A stretch of 64,000 bases of DNA, from positions 48,004,759 to 48,068,758 of the forward strand of contig CM054181.1 in assembly GCA_028829895.1 (NCBI GenBank), written 5' to 3'. The DNA comes from Sinotaia quadrata (lineage: Eukaryota > Mollusca > Gastropoda > Architaenioglossa > Viviparidae). A program made the position numbers and the translations under genes. The notes under the pieces were generated by a model that was not told the origin of the DNA, made no database searches, and saw only the letters and a program-made list of their open reading frames with translations. Shown here piece by piece: positions 37,761-50,258 of this stretch; within the stretch, counting starts at the first letter, position 1, and each line of letters begins with the position of its first letter.

Positions 37761-38220
37761 TGCATACATAGAAAACTGTTTAGTGGCGGAAGCAACTGTA
37801 TTTTACGTTTAATTGTAGAATAATAAATTTAAGCAACATAAATATGTCAGGTTAATGTCACATGCAAAAAGTATATTAGTGGTAGAAATGCATTTTAAAT
37901 CGTCAACACTTTTCTAGCTATTCGTAACAACTCATTCGCTCCTCACCTGCTAAAAGTAAAAACAGTATAATTCTAAGTATGAAATATTTATGTAATAACG
38001 AAGATTGTGACAGTATTGAGCAATATTACCTGGCACGGACACGAAAATACGCATGAACATACACTCATAACTATAAATGCATGCACACATACACGCACAC
38101 CACACACACTCACGCACAGATACAGAGATTCACATATGCGTACAAGCTGCAATCCATGTTTACACACACACATATGTGTGTTCAGCTGTGTAGAGAAGTA
38201 TAACTTATCGTTATATATAT

Positions 38221-38224
<4 letters not shown>
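37761..38224. other. No gene seen
   Basis: AT-rich, with CA-rich sequence at 38080-38175. Confidence 0.5.

Positions 38225-38311
<87 letters not shown>
38225..38311. repeat. (GA)n microsatellite
   Basis: About 87 bp of uninterrupted GA. Confidence 0.97.
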
Positions 38312-38312
<1 letters not shown>

Positions 38313-39698
38313 CTCATATAAACGTGCAGGCCGCGCAGTCCATGTGTATACGCACACACATATCTATGTTCAACTCTGTAGATCTGTAACTTAATGTTTT
38401 AAAATATACATGCATGCATACTACTACTATTACTTCACACACAGAGAGAACACACACACAGAACACAAACACACATACATACATATAGTCAGAAAGAAAA
38501 AATAAGTATTTTCAAATACGCCTGTCGTGATTTGAGAATCTCCAAACTTCCTTACAAAATCTTATTAAGTGAAAAGTCGAAAGTTAGGACATGTTTTGAA
38601 TATCAAATGAATTTACTTGCAAATTACGATGCAGTAAGTCATTTCTGATACTTTCAAAGATTAATCATTTAAGCAGACACTTTTTTTTTGTGGTTCTACT
38701 GTAGTTATTTCCCGCAAAACACATAAATCTCCCACTGATTTACGTCACTTAAGCTTCACTGTGCTGGTTCTGTCAGAGTCAACCTTTGTTAATAAAGGTC
38801 GCTGTCAGACCTGTGCATGATGTATGTAGCTGTGCCATTTTCTTGATTAAGTCGTGACACTGATGACCAAAAACAAAATACTATTCTCTTTGCCCTGAAT
38901 CGTGGCAGATTTTAAACTGACAGACTGCTAACACTTCATCTAACAGCTGATTAATATTTAGAACGTTATTACCCACTTCTTCAGTATGTATAGATATTTT
39001 AATTCTGTAAAATACACCTTCATTTGCTCACAACAGAGCGTAAAGTGCAAGTGTTTGTTGTTTTCAGTATTAATATTTTTCTGTTGCTTTGTGACGTGTG
39101 ACGTCTGGTGGAGTGTGTGGTCACGATAAATGGCAGTTAGTGTGAATGCACCCCGCCCCTCTCTGTATTAATGAGTCCATGTTTCAGGATTGGACCGCAG
39201 AGTAACTATGAATCATTTAATTGGTTAGATAGACAATTGTCTAACCCTCTGACCCTCAGCCACTCAACTATCCTGATTCTTTAGAAACAGAAAATGTGGA
39301 TAAAATATGCTACTCTGTGGTTTTCTAGTGGTAACTATTTATTAATATTAACGTTAGTTAAAAGTATAATAATTATTGGTAATGTGTAATTAAAATTCTA
39401 GAATGTTCATCATAGATTTGACCTGGCATGAATTCAGAGAATTAGTTTTGAAATAGTCAATGGTTAGTGACAGCACAATATTGGTTCTTATCTTGAATGG
39501 AGTAGAGGTCAAGACCCCTTCAGCTCACGTTGGCGGGCTGGACAGCAACATAAGAGGCCGCGATGCACTGGCCAAGGGATCAGTTCCTTGTAGTGATTTG
39601 TTAGAATGCGTGTAGCCATAGTCTAATAGTTGTTTCAAACTGCCATATGAGGAAATGGGGTCACTTTTATTATAAGTCCACTCTAGTCACAAATGACT

Positions 39699-39705
<7 letters not shown>
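38312..39705. other. No gene seen; CA-rich patch at 38438-38480
   Basis: Noncoding-looking, with no recognisable frame or larger repeat. Confidence 0.5.

Positions 39706-39779
<74 letters not shown>
39706..39779. repeat. (CT)n microsatellite
   Basis: About 74 bp of uninterrupted CT. Confidence 0.97.
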
Positions 39780-39781
<2 letters not shown>

Positions 39782-40974
39782 ACAACGACAATAGATATGA
39801 TTAAAACATAAGGTTATTTAGCAGGTTGACGTGAGAAATATGTAATAAGACATAAGCTGACATGATATTACATAACACCATTTAGGCATTATACTAATTA
39901 ATTAAATGCACAGTACCTAAACACATGTACACTATTCATCCACAGTTAACAATGTAATTAATATTAGTTAAAAGAACACAAATTTGATAAACAACATGAA
40001 TTTGTAAAGATAACCGATGTGTGTTTGTTTATAACTATAAATAGGACAATTGGTTGTTCACTTTAATCACACAATGAAACAATTACAAACATTAATCTAA
40101 CATTTGTTGAAACAAAACATTTATGAATCTTAAATTACTAACATTGTAATAAATGTTTAAAATATAATTTATAATACTTGCATCACATATAGAAATAGAT
40201 TTTTTCACCTTGATACATCAGGTTTGATTAATCCATTCAAGGTCTTTTTTTTTTAACCATGGCATATTTATTTAGCCAAGGGAGACAAGTCTGTTCTCAG
40301 ACAGCAGAGGAACCTAAAGATGTCTTTGGAGTACACATGGGGTTATGTCTCTCACTGAGGGTTCTGGGGAAGGGTGACCATTCTTATAATCATAAATTAT
40401 CAGCACCCGAACAGTGTGGGACATGAAGGAAGTTTACCCTCCCAACTCGAGAATTAATTACTTTCAGCCATGCACAATAAATTTCCCCAAGCAGGTCCAG
40501 CATCTGGAGTGCTGGCACAGCCTGACCTCTGAAGTCAAATAGTACGTCGTCCACGCTTTAAGTGGTGGTGACCGGTACCTAACCTAGCGGTTTCAATATT
40601 TTAACTTTTTAATTATACCGAATGTAATGTTTGAATACCACAGCCAGTGACAATAGGTTGGTGGTATCAGCTATACTTGTGACGTGTATAAAAGTGAAAA
40701 TTCAGTAAATGTCAAACGCTGATTATTTTTGCAATTTAGTCATTAACTGAGATGGCATCTGAAGAAAAATTACTTATAGTAGTAGTTTTAGTAGAATGAC
40801 ATTTATTTATACAAAAGTAATTATTTTATCAATCAGATTACGGTGATTAAACATTCATTGTGGGTGTGCATGTGTGCTTGTGTTTGTGTGAATGCATACA
40901 TGAAAATAAGCACTTGTGCTGTACTTTATATTATACTTTATATATCATTCCGTCCACAACACAAGCATAACGAT
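39780..40974. other. No gene seen
   Basis: AT-rich to about 40240. A less AT-rich stretch at 40260-40580 has no open frame I can support; it could be a transposon remnant or single-copy DNA. Confidence 0.45.
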
Positions 40975-41145
40975 ACAGGTTACATAAATGTGTACAACTA
41001 AACCAGTAACAAACGATACAGGTAACATAATTGTGTGCTACTGAACCAGTAACAAACGACACAGGTAGCATACATGTCTACTACTGAACCAGTAACATAA
41101 TTGTGTACTATTGAACCTGTAACAAACGATACAGGTAACATAAAG
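40975..41145 (+). repeat. About 43-bp tandem array, 4 copies
   Basis: AACGATACAGGTAACATAAT followed by TGTGTACTACTGAACCAGTAAC, with some deletions; it abuts the integrase fossil. Confidence 0.88.
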
Positions 41146-41154
41146 AATGTATGC

Positions 41155-41675
41155 CCTCATCGGATCCAGGACACAGATGGATTATCACTGTCATTGATTA
41201 TGCTATGTATAACCTGAGGGGCTGCCCTTAGTACCATATCAGTAGGAAATGCGCTGTTCACCATTTTCTTGAAGAAATCTTGTCTGATAGGGGGAATCAA
41301 TGTACACAAAAGTAAACCAGACATGCATGTCTATACAACCATAAAATGAGAGTGTCTACCATTTAAGTTGATATGCAAGTGTTGTTGTTACCTCTGCAAT
41401 GAAACACATTAGATGTATCATGGCAAGGACTCTATGCAGTTGTTGAGAAATTGAGTGGGGACAATTTCCGAAATCAGATCAGATCAAAAACAAAACTTTT
41501 TTCATGCTATCCTGATGAGATGTATGAAAAAAACACCCGGATAACATGGTCGCTACTATTGTAATAGATGATGATGCTACCTCTGTACCCAATGATGAAT
41601 CTGTACCACCCAGGTCTAACGAATGTTCAAACTATTGATGACATTATTTTAAATCCAGAACTCTCAGAATTATGA
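41155..41675 (+). pseudogene. Decayed Ty3/Gypsy integrase fossil with Gmr1-like linker
   Basis: Read in shifting frames, this stretch gives recognisable integrase pieces. RWIITVIDYA at 41175 onward matches the core around the first catalytic Asp. EEILSDRGNQ at about 41270-41303 matches the second-Asp motif (TDQGSQF in the intact elements). WQGLYAVVEKLSGDNFR from 41421 matches the C-terminal GPY/F module, followed by an FHAILM piece. Only about 115 bp lie between the second-Asp motif and the GPY/F module, so the segment with the catalytic Glu is deleted. Then come VATIVIDDDD and QTIDDIILNPELSEL, resembling VATIVTEDEGD and ETVKDVRVNEALTERQ, which link integrase to RT in the intact elements. Stops and frameshifts make it nonfunctional. 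It is an older, diverged relative, not a copy of the intact family. Confidence 0.8.
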
Positions 41676-42126
41676 AGCTCATCAGTTGTGGAATGTTGTA
41701 AAGAGGACTGGCCATTATATCTAACAGAAAACTTCATTTGAAATAAATTATTAATGCATTATTTTGTACAATGATGCATAACATAGTAATTTTATCCATG
41801 GCGATATCTTCTAGCAGGTCACAAATGACCATGACATTTTTTTAGCCAATGACGCGGTAACTTTCTGGGTAAACCCGTTAACCTAGATTCCAAAATATGG
41901 TTATAAATTCATATGCATAGTCTAAAACATTTACAACTTACGTTTATTATTTTTAATTGAAATAATTACACACATTTCTGTTGAAAAGTATTGTTCTTTG
42001 TGTATTTCTCAGTTATTCTCTAGAACGGGATTTCAAAATATTTCAGCTATTCTCTTATATTTGCAAATGTCTGATGAGGGTCTTCAAACTAAATATTTAA
42101 CTAACAATGCGTAAACGTTTCCTAAA
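41676..42126. other. No gene seen downstream of the integrase fossil
   Basis: If the fossil had kept its Gmr1-like order, RT should follow here, but I see no RT motif. Confidence 0.5.
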
Positions 42127-42130
42127 CATC

Positions 42131-42190
<60 letters not shown>

Positions 42191-42266
42191 TATCTATCTA
42201 CCTACCTACCTACCTATCTATTTGACTGACTGTCTATCTATCTATCTATCTATTTATCTATCTAAA
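42127..42266. repeat. (CT)n then TATC/TACC microsatellite
   Basis: About 60 bp CT followed by mixed tetranucleotides. Confidence 0.95.
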
Positions 42267-42662
42267 TTTTTGGGAAAATACATACAAACACAAATGCGAT
42301 CTTTTTCTTAATTCATACTTAAAATGAAAATACCGGTCTTTCTTTCTCTTTCTGATTTCAAACTACATTCTTCGTTCTAACGTTTTGGCCATTTACTCTT
42401 CCGAATTAATTGAAATTCATATATATATGTTTCTTTGCAATAGCTGTTCGATTGCAACCGGTTTCCCAGCGTTAAATTTCCTTGTATAAATATCTACCGT
42501 CTTGGCTTAAACTTTCTTGATAAATGAAAACGTCCAATTTCCGTCGAATCAGTTTGATGTCCACACACAAGCCCATGACTATCGCGTAAGAAGCATGGTT
42601 TATCATATGTTTTCTGCTGACGTCACTGATGATGCGCGCCTCCATAATTACCGTAGCAAACT

Positions 42663-42752
42663 GCACGTCAGCCATGCACACAAAGCCCTTGAGAAGTGCA
42701 CGTCAGCCATGCGCACAAAGCCCTTGAGAAGTGCACGTCAGCCATGCGTGCA
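42663..42752 (+). repeat. 35-bp tandem repeat, 2.6 copies
   Basis: GCACGTCAGCCATGC starts at 42663, 42698 and 42733. A TGACGTCA site lies just upstream at 42618-42625. Confidence 0.93.
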
Positions 42753-42914
42753 GTGTGGTCAGATATAATCCACTAATTAATGCAAATCTGTGAGTACGAC
42801 TTGTAGTAGAATACATGAGCAGACTTATCGTAATGCATCAGACTATTTTTCTTTGCAATATAGTTAATTTGAAAATACTGTCTTTTCTTTCTCGCCCTCG
42901 GTCATTGCTTTAAG

Positions 42915-42916
<2 letters not shown>

Positions 42917-42953
<37 letters not shown>
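42917..42953. repeat. Poly(T) run of 37
   Basis: Thirty-seven consecutive T. It could be the poly(A) tail of a minus-strand retroposed sequence, but no such body is recognisable upstream or downstream. Confidence 0.9.
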
Positions 42954-42955
<2 letters not shown>

Positions 42956-43559
42956 CAGTCTATGGGTGTGCTCTCAATAAAGCCTATGACTTATGTATTT
43001 CTGGGTTTATGGAATATGGCAGGCGCAGCATTCAAGAGCAAAGGTGCCCGCCTGGACGTCACCTGCCAGAAAGTTAAGTGAGATGCATCTTGCGTCAAAT
43101 AACCTCACGTTCACACGCATGCTGCCCCACCTGATTCGGGAAGGATTTACACGTGCAGCTGATACGACAAATCTGATTATGTAAGCACTCGATGCACTAC
43201 AGCAGTGCAACATTGCCGTACTGGACCTTCATTTTCTGCTTAAATTCTTTCTGATATCAGAAAGGTATTCTGACTCACACAACAAGCGAAAGTGAAATGG
43301 GAGAAAACAAGCATCTAAAGTTGATGTTCTTATTCCATGTGGCTTATCACAGAACTGGTTGGGTTACTCCGACTTAGCTGATAGACAGCTATTTATTGGT
43401 TCGTAACCGACATTCAACAGAAGTCGTGCAGAAAGGAATAATAATAATAAAAACAACAATTTCTCAATATATCTAACAGAACAGCCCCAATCATTCATGT
43501 CGCCGTTCCATGTAATTTCTTAATAAATCTAACAAAACAGTAACACTCATTGTCCTTGA
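42954..43559. other. No gene seen
   Basis: Antiparallel frames of 63 and 68 aa at 42993-43213 are not recognised. Confidence 0.5.
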
Positions 43560-43870
43560 AATAAAGATATGTAGATAAAGTGTCCACCTTAAAGTTATAT
43601 AGACAAAGTACTGGTCCTTACATTAATATAGTTAAATAGTTCGCTCTTAAATTTTGTGGACCTGGTCCTTGTATTAATGTAGATAAATTGTCTGCCCTCA
43701 AAGTTATGTAGACAAACCTGGACAAAGTTAAGTAGATAAATTGTCCGCTCTTAAAGTTATGTAGGCAAGGCATCTGGACTTAAATTAAAGTTATGTCGAT
43801 AAAGTGTCCGCCCTTAAAGATATAGAGACAAGGTATCAAGTTTTAAATTCAAGATATGTAGATTAAATTA
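43560..43870 (+). repeat. Degenerate tandem repeat, roughly 40-45-bp units
   Basis: Repeated TAAAGTTATGTAGACAAAGT and GTCCGCCCTTAAAG-type segments, strongly diverged. Confidence 0.75.
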
Positions 43871-44214
43871 TGTTCTTAATATACCATAAATAGTATGTTC
43901 TTATTCAGAAATTTCGACTCATGTGAACATAATCCTTCCAAGTACACAGTTTATGAGTCCAACACTGCCCTCGGTTGAATTTAACATGTGGTCAATGTAA
44001 ACATGGACACACACCTTACAATACATGAATATGGAGTACATCCATATTTGGATTCAATGCCCAGCATTACATAGAATCGTTTCTATGCCGCAGCAAGCAA
44101 CCAAATCTTGATCCTCCATGATACAAGGTACGATCTGCAGGGAAGTAGGGACCTTCTCGCCCCTCCCCCTGATTGCTTTCACAGGTATACATACTCTATG
44201 CCTAGTCTGTCACT
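43871..44214. other. No gene seen
   Basis: Noncoding-looking spacer. Confidence 0.5.
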
Positions 44215-44440
44215 ACACCCTACAGTGGACACACACAATCTGTTCCTACTATGGACACGCGTGGCCTGTTCCAACAGTGACCCACATAATCTGTTCCTAC
44301 AGTGGACTTTCTAGTCTATTCCTACAGTGGACACGTAAAACTGTTCCCAAAGTGGACTTTCATAGTCTGTTCCTACAGTGGACTTTCATAGTTTGTTTCT
44401 ACAGTGGACATAAATTGTCACTAAAGTGGACACAGCGTCC
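44215..44440 (+). repeat. About 31-bp tandem repeat, 7 copies
   Basis: CTGTTCCTACAGTGGACTTT and CTGTTCCTACAGTGGACACG units alternate; the frames of 68 and 117 aa are artefacts. Confidence 0.9.
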
Positions 44441-45663
44441 CATCATACATTCATTAAAACAAATTTCGTAACATGTCAGATATAAGGATCTGAGTACTTG
44501 TGAGGTGAGGGCGCTAGACCTGCATACAGAAGTTCATTAGCTCAAGACTATCTTTATTCCTTGAGATACATCTTTATCCACTCCCTAGCTCATGCAGGTT
44601 GAGCTTGGTAGTCACAATTGTGAACATTTAGAGCTCGTAACGTAAATTAATTTTAATTATAGGAGTGCGCAAGGGCAGCTCTAATAGATACGACTCTATG
44701 TAGCATCCTGGGTCCGTCCATGTACATGGACCACGATACAGTACAAACTGAAAATCCAAATTTGCTTTCTGCGAGGTATGACTCCGAGAGTGGATGTAGC
44801 AGTCCCGACCCAATGACACATATAACGTAACACGGACACCGTGTTTTTTTACGGGATGGCTACAAAGCATAATACTTTCTTCTAACCAGTCACAATCACT
44901 TGACCCTGAGCATCCTTCAGAGGACTATTCAGCTTAAGCAAACCGGTCCTAAGGCAACGCATTTCTAAAAGAAAATAGTCGATCAAGGGAGAGTAATCGG
45001 GACGAACCCACAATTGAACTTGTTACTATTTGTTAGCTTTTCCTTTGATGTCGCCCGAAGCGGTGTGCCAGTTCAAATAAGAACCCCTCACACCACCACC
45101 ACCACCACCCATGATATTGAAAGCTAGCGAAAGCATCAGTTTTACCCCATTCCACTTGCCACTAAATATTTTCACAATCTCTCTCATGCTGTCCCGGGAT
45201 GGAGCGAGGAGAACCGTGCGTGATTAGTGGCAGGAGTGCCCTGCCTAAGATACAGACTCAGATTAAACTAGGTCAAGACTATGGTATCAATAGCACCGTA
45301 TGTTTATTATATCGATTGCTTCCCAAAGTGGTAAAGGAAGGCCACTGTCCTCTGAACGAGGAGAGTGAATCTCCTGTGTTGGACAAGAAGAGAGAACGAG
45401 AGAGGGTGAGGGCGAGGAAGGAGAGAAACAAATCTTTTTAGTGTTTTATCCCATGGTTTATTTTAGGGAGGGGGATATAAGTGTTACTAAAAGTTACACA
45501 TTGCATGCACATAACTTAGTATACATTTTGCAGTAATACTTTAATCGTTAATAATAGTACACACAAACGAACTGAGCGAACGCCAAGCAGTCATCGAGCG
45601 TGACAATTACCAATGTACGTTTACATACGTACTTATACAAGTGTAATAAATTAATAATAAGCG

Positions 45664-45665
<2 letters not shown>
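44441..45665. other. No gene seen; (CAC)n at about 45089-45108
   Basis: An 80-aa minus frame (44628-44870) and an 80-aa plus frame (45199-45441, ending in a charged RERER-type tail) have no recognised domain. Confidence 0.5.

Positions 45666-45738
<73 letters not shown>
45666..45738. repeat. (CA)n microsatellite
   Basis: About 73 bp of uninterrupted CA. Confidence 0.97.
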
Positions 45739-45741
<3 letters not shown>

Positions 45742-46495
45742 CGTGAAATATTTAAGTAATTCATCTCGTACAGACAGTAGGCCTCGGTGCGAGAGCGTCT
45801 TTAGTTTAATTTAAACAATATAAACCGCAACTGGTTTGAGCGATGACGTTGATTCTAACTTCTGGAAGAGATTCAATCTTTATGGGAGGTTTATAAGCGG
45901 GTAATGAAGCAATAGAATTATACTTGGAAGAAAGAAATCAATACTCCACTGTTGTGTGTATTCATTTCATGTCTTCAAAGGCTTTAGCAAATCAAAATAG
46001 AATGAAATGACGGAATGTATTCGGCCAGAGACGTAACCAATGACTGACCTGCCCAAGTGTTCCACACTAAAAGTTCCGCTTAGATGTTTCACATGCGTAT
46101 CCCTAAGTGCTAGACAGTTCAACAGTAAAATTATATCAGAGTCTGTTGGAATTCCATATAAACTAACACTCGTGTCTACATATTTTACTGTCTCTAAATT
46201 GCACGTTCTTTGTGTAGACACGGCTGGCCGTAAAGAAATACCCGGATATACTAAGAATTCATGTGTGCGTTCGTTTCTATGTGTCTGTTTTACTTAATGT
46301 AGGGGGCGCTTTTTACAGCAATTACAGATATTGAAAGAGTGAGAAGAAGATTTTTAAAATATTGGGATCGAAAGAGGTAGGGAGGAAAGAAATAGAAAAA
46401 AAATAGAGAATGAAAGAGAGAATGAAAGAGAGAATGAAAGAGAGAATCATAGATTCCTAGGAAGAGGATGCACGTTAATGTCAGTATTCGTGTAC

Positions 46496-46526
<31 letters not shown>

Positions 46527-48055
46527 AGTGTATGTGTGTGAGATAGAGAATGCATGTTTATGTCAGCGTTGTGCATTTATGTGTGCACAATTGGCGTTTG
46601 TGTGTATATGTGTGTGTAAGATAGATATTGCATGCTTATGTCAGTGTCGTATAAATATATGTGTGCGTGCATGCGTGCGTGCGTGCGTCTGAGTGTGTGT
46701 GTGCGTTTGTTCGGGTGTGCTAATATGTGTGATTGCTAAAGGATTGCGAGGATAAGATTGGGAATAAATTTAGCCTGCTTGTTTTCTCTCTGTTTATTTT
46801 CATCTCTTTCTCCCACTCACCCCCATCTTCTGCATCCCACTGACCTATTGAAATTCTGGTCCTTTTCACACCATGCTAAATGAGACCATTGAATGCAGGA
46901 GTGTTTAGAATTAGTCACTTTTGATCGGAGACCAGAACCTGATAATATATTAATTGGAAACTTTAGAGGAAATGGTAAGTGCAATCCTAAAATCAATTTC
47001 AATCAATCTCAGACAAACGCCATTATGGCAAAAGGAATGGGAAATAAATGTTTGAATATCCAGTCTCGTGATGCGAAATCTTTCAAAACTGCCTCTTTGC
47101 TTGGATGCATTTCTTTCATTATCGTAAATATCATGGGAAATTTAAGACGGTGATGGTCTTTCATACTTCGTAGACAGCAGCACCTCGGTAAAGGGACGCA
47201 ATCGACCAGCCCACAACAGGCTTTGGTTCCTGCGGGCGGAAACAGACTGCACAGTATATTGTACTTGGACGTCCAGACGGAACACCAATCTTATAATCTA
47301 ATATCCGTAAACAGATCACAATAAGTGTTTAAGAATGAGATATATTCCAGGTCGCTAAATAAAATGACGGTGTTTACTTGACGTCACAAACGTGCTTTTT
47401 ATTTGATTGGTCATTCTTTTACTTGCGTTTATTTTCCACAACATAAGCTACTTCTATCATTATAATAATATCAATGATAATAAACAATCCCAAAGTCTTG
47501 CTTCTAAAATCAAGTAATTTGAACAGCGCACCAAGAAAGGAAAAGGAAAAGAAGTCGAACATAAATGAAACAGATTAAGTCAAAGGCTCACTTTAATAAT
47601 CAAAATACACAACATTTCCAGACAGTTTTTTTTTTTTTTTGAGTAGGTGGAACAATCCGATCCAGAAACATGGACTGTATAGTTTAAAAGTTCGTTAGGA
47701 GTGAAATATAAAACAAAAGTTGTTCAACAAAGTAAAATGAGTATTTTTTATCTGCTATTTTTGTGAACCAAATTTCGATATATATATATTAGTCATTGTG
47801 GTTACAATAATGACATTTGAAAAAAAGACGATATTCTTTCTTTTAAATAAAATATAATATAATTATAATTGAGATTATTCTACAGAAGAATTAATGTGTA
47901 ATGTGTTACAATTTATTTAACTAGCACGTATGAAATCTAGAGGAACATGTATGTTTTTGCTCGCGTGAGGGGCTGGAAGGGTGAGAGAGTGGCGAAAGAA
48001 CAAAGACGAAGACCGAAGAGGGAGAGAAATAAAACAGAAAAAAAATTACAGACAG
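45739..48055. other. No gene seen; (GT)n around 46498-46530 and TGACGTCA at 47379-47386
   Basis: Short frames of 84-86 aa near 45967-46297 and 46893-47153 are not recognised. GT-rich low-complexity DNA spans about 46490-46735, and a T run of about 17 lies near 47624. Confidence 0.5.
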
Positions 48056-48057
48056 AC

Positions 48058-48128
<71 letters not shown>
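48056..48128. repeat. (GA)n then (CAGA)n microsatellite
   Basis: About 25 bp GA followed by about 48 bp of pure GACA/CAGA. Confidence 0.95.
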
Positions 48129-48428
48129 TTTTTACATTTTGTTGCTTGTTGTCAAAAGCCCTGGAAGAAATTTCAACCTCTCTCTTTTCGCCTCATGATC
48201 TCTCTTGTTCATCTCTCTTTTGTCTTTGTCAATATTTGCCTCTGTCCGCGTCTGTCTCTGTATGCTCCAGAGACATAGATAGAGACAGAGCAAAACAGAA
48301 AGAAAGACATACATAAAAAAGAGATATACATACAAAGAGAACAACAAATATGCGTGGTTTTGTGCGAGAGAGAGAGATGAGAGGAAAATAAAGGGAGATA
48401 CTGAGAGAGACAGTGAGAGAGATGGAAT

Positions 48429-48450
48429 GTGTGTGTGTGTGTGTGTTTGT

Positions 48451-48489
<39 letters not shown>
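48429..48489. repeat. (GT)n microsatellite, left half, interrupted by copy 2
   Basis: GT units with two GTTT interruptions run directly into the left LTR; the tract resumes at 56754. Confidence 0.93.
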
Positions 48490-48495
<6 letters not shown>

Positions 48496-50036
48496 GTTTC
48501 CAGTATTTATTTAAAGACCCTGCTTAGAATAATTAAAAGACTTTAAATATAATTAATTCTTCCTCTCATATTCTACGCAGACTGGTTGCTCAATTTATTA
48601 TCTGACTAATTAAAAGTGCGTCTTGTAGTTCAGACGACAAATTTACAGACTAATAAACTGCGAACTTTTAGCTAGATTTGAAAACAGTTAAGTCCCTCTA
48701 AATTAATATGCACTCGTCATCAATCTTTCTGCTCATCCGCCCCCATTCAAATCTAAGAATTAATCTAATTGGTCTATTGTGCATAGAAATCAACTACTAA
48801 GAGGTATTAACAAAAAAAATAAGATTTAATAAAGTTTAACAAATTAACAATAAATCGAATGCAACGCGAATAGTCTTCACTCTGTCTTTACGCGCCTATG
48901 CCTGATTTTTGTCAATCTAAATTGCCAGAAAAGTGTTCCTTTGAGATCTGTACACTTGATCTTGCACTTAGCTCTATTCTTGTATCCTTGGTCTCAACAC
49001 TCAGTCATGCTGATTCGTTCCCTCAGTCCCCCTTTAACGACACACGTGGTGCATAAGGAATGATGTCCCTTTGTTAGTGTCTAGGAACTGGAATTTTTGC
49101 AGCATGGCCCTCAGAGTGGATTTCGACACGCTTACACCAATAAGCTAATGCAGGTGAGGCATGGTGAAACATGAACCATGAGCCGACCTGTGGATGCAAC
49201 GTGTTTGGATATAATTCTCAACCTAACAGGTCCTACCTAGGCATGGCTCAATTAAATGCGCTGAACAAAGAGTTTCGACCTCGCGTCGCTTACAATTAGA
49301 TTTTAGAAAAAATATAATCGTCTCACATGTGTTCCATTTAACAGTCATGACGTATGAAGCAATAAAATAGATACAACGTTAAATTAATGTTCATACAAGA
49401 GGTAATTCAAACCGACAGAGCGCTTCACAATTTACAATTAAAATTACACGCAATAATTGAATTACATGAAGAATTCATATCGAGCGCAGCATTCTGGCTC
49501 TTAGTGAATTAAAACAATATAAATTAAAGTACAGAAATGGAAAAATGGTTACAATAAATTTATATTCCGTAACATATAGGTTTTCAGCTATTTCTCTGAA
49601 CCATGCTCAAGTGTATATGGAAATCATATAATACATAGCACAAATACATACTTAAACAATACATAGGCAAATACTATTAAATAAAATGATACCTTTGAGA
49701 GAAGTCGAAGGGTACCTTGATTCTCTATGGCGCCGGCTGCCTCTCACGACCCGAGTAAGCTGATGGAATTAGCTAAAATGTGCTCGAAGTGAGGGAGCGG
49801 AAGCGTGTGGGTACATATATAGAAAGGTATATTGCGTATCACGTGACTGTTCGCAAAGCATGTGGTTGGTTCGAGAACTGGACAATGGTCCTAAAGTTAC
49901 ATAACATCTTGACCTGTTCTAGAAGCACCTAGAAAAAGGAAGCTTTGAACAAAGGGCCAAGGGTTTCAAATATTCGAATTTGAAGTAAACAAGGCAAGTG
50001 GGTCACGAAGTCGGACAATTTTATCAGACTGTGACA
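48490..50036 (-). repeat. 3' LTR of copy 2
   Basis: 1547 bp, the same as 55207-56753 at a constant offset of 6717 with no difference seen. Compared with the copy 1 LTRs there are roughly eleven substitutions and one single-base deletion, and the differences I followed are shared by both LTRs of copy 2. They therefore predate its insertion. Confidence 0.95.
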
Positions 50037-50258
50037 CCCCCTTGCTTTTGAGGCGTTTATCTTGCCAAAGATAAAATGCCTCCTACAAATTATGTATGAT
50101 AAAATGTAGAAGTCCACAATGAAGAAAAATTTACACAAAAAAAATTTCGACATTCCTAGAAATAAGTGTGCAACTATATTTCATATTTACAGGAAGGAAT
50201 CCGTAGGGTTCAGTTAATTGATTAAACAACATTCTATCAGTACCGGCACTTGATGGCA
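50037..50258 (-). other. Polypurine tract and 3' untranslated region, copy 2
   Basis: The complement of 50037-50049 is the purine tract AAAAGCAAGGGGG next to the 3' LTR. The rest is a short noncoding stretch up to the pol stop codon, as in copy 1. No env-like frame. Confidence 0.85.

Noticed and set aside
41155..41675. Integrase fossil as a third copy of the intact family
   Set aside because: Amino-acid similarity is limited to motifs and nucleotide identity is low, so it belongs to another, older family.
42917..42953. Poly(T) as the tail of a retroposed SINE or LINE
   Set aside because: No tRNA-like promoter boxes, RT motif or target duplication could be found next to it.
45199..45441. 80-aa plus frame with a charged C-terminus as a host gene
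   Set aside because: No recognisable domain; the charged tail comes from a GA-rich stretch, and length is within chance expectation.
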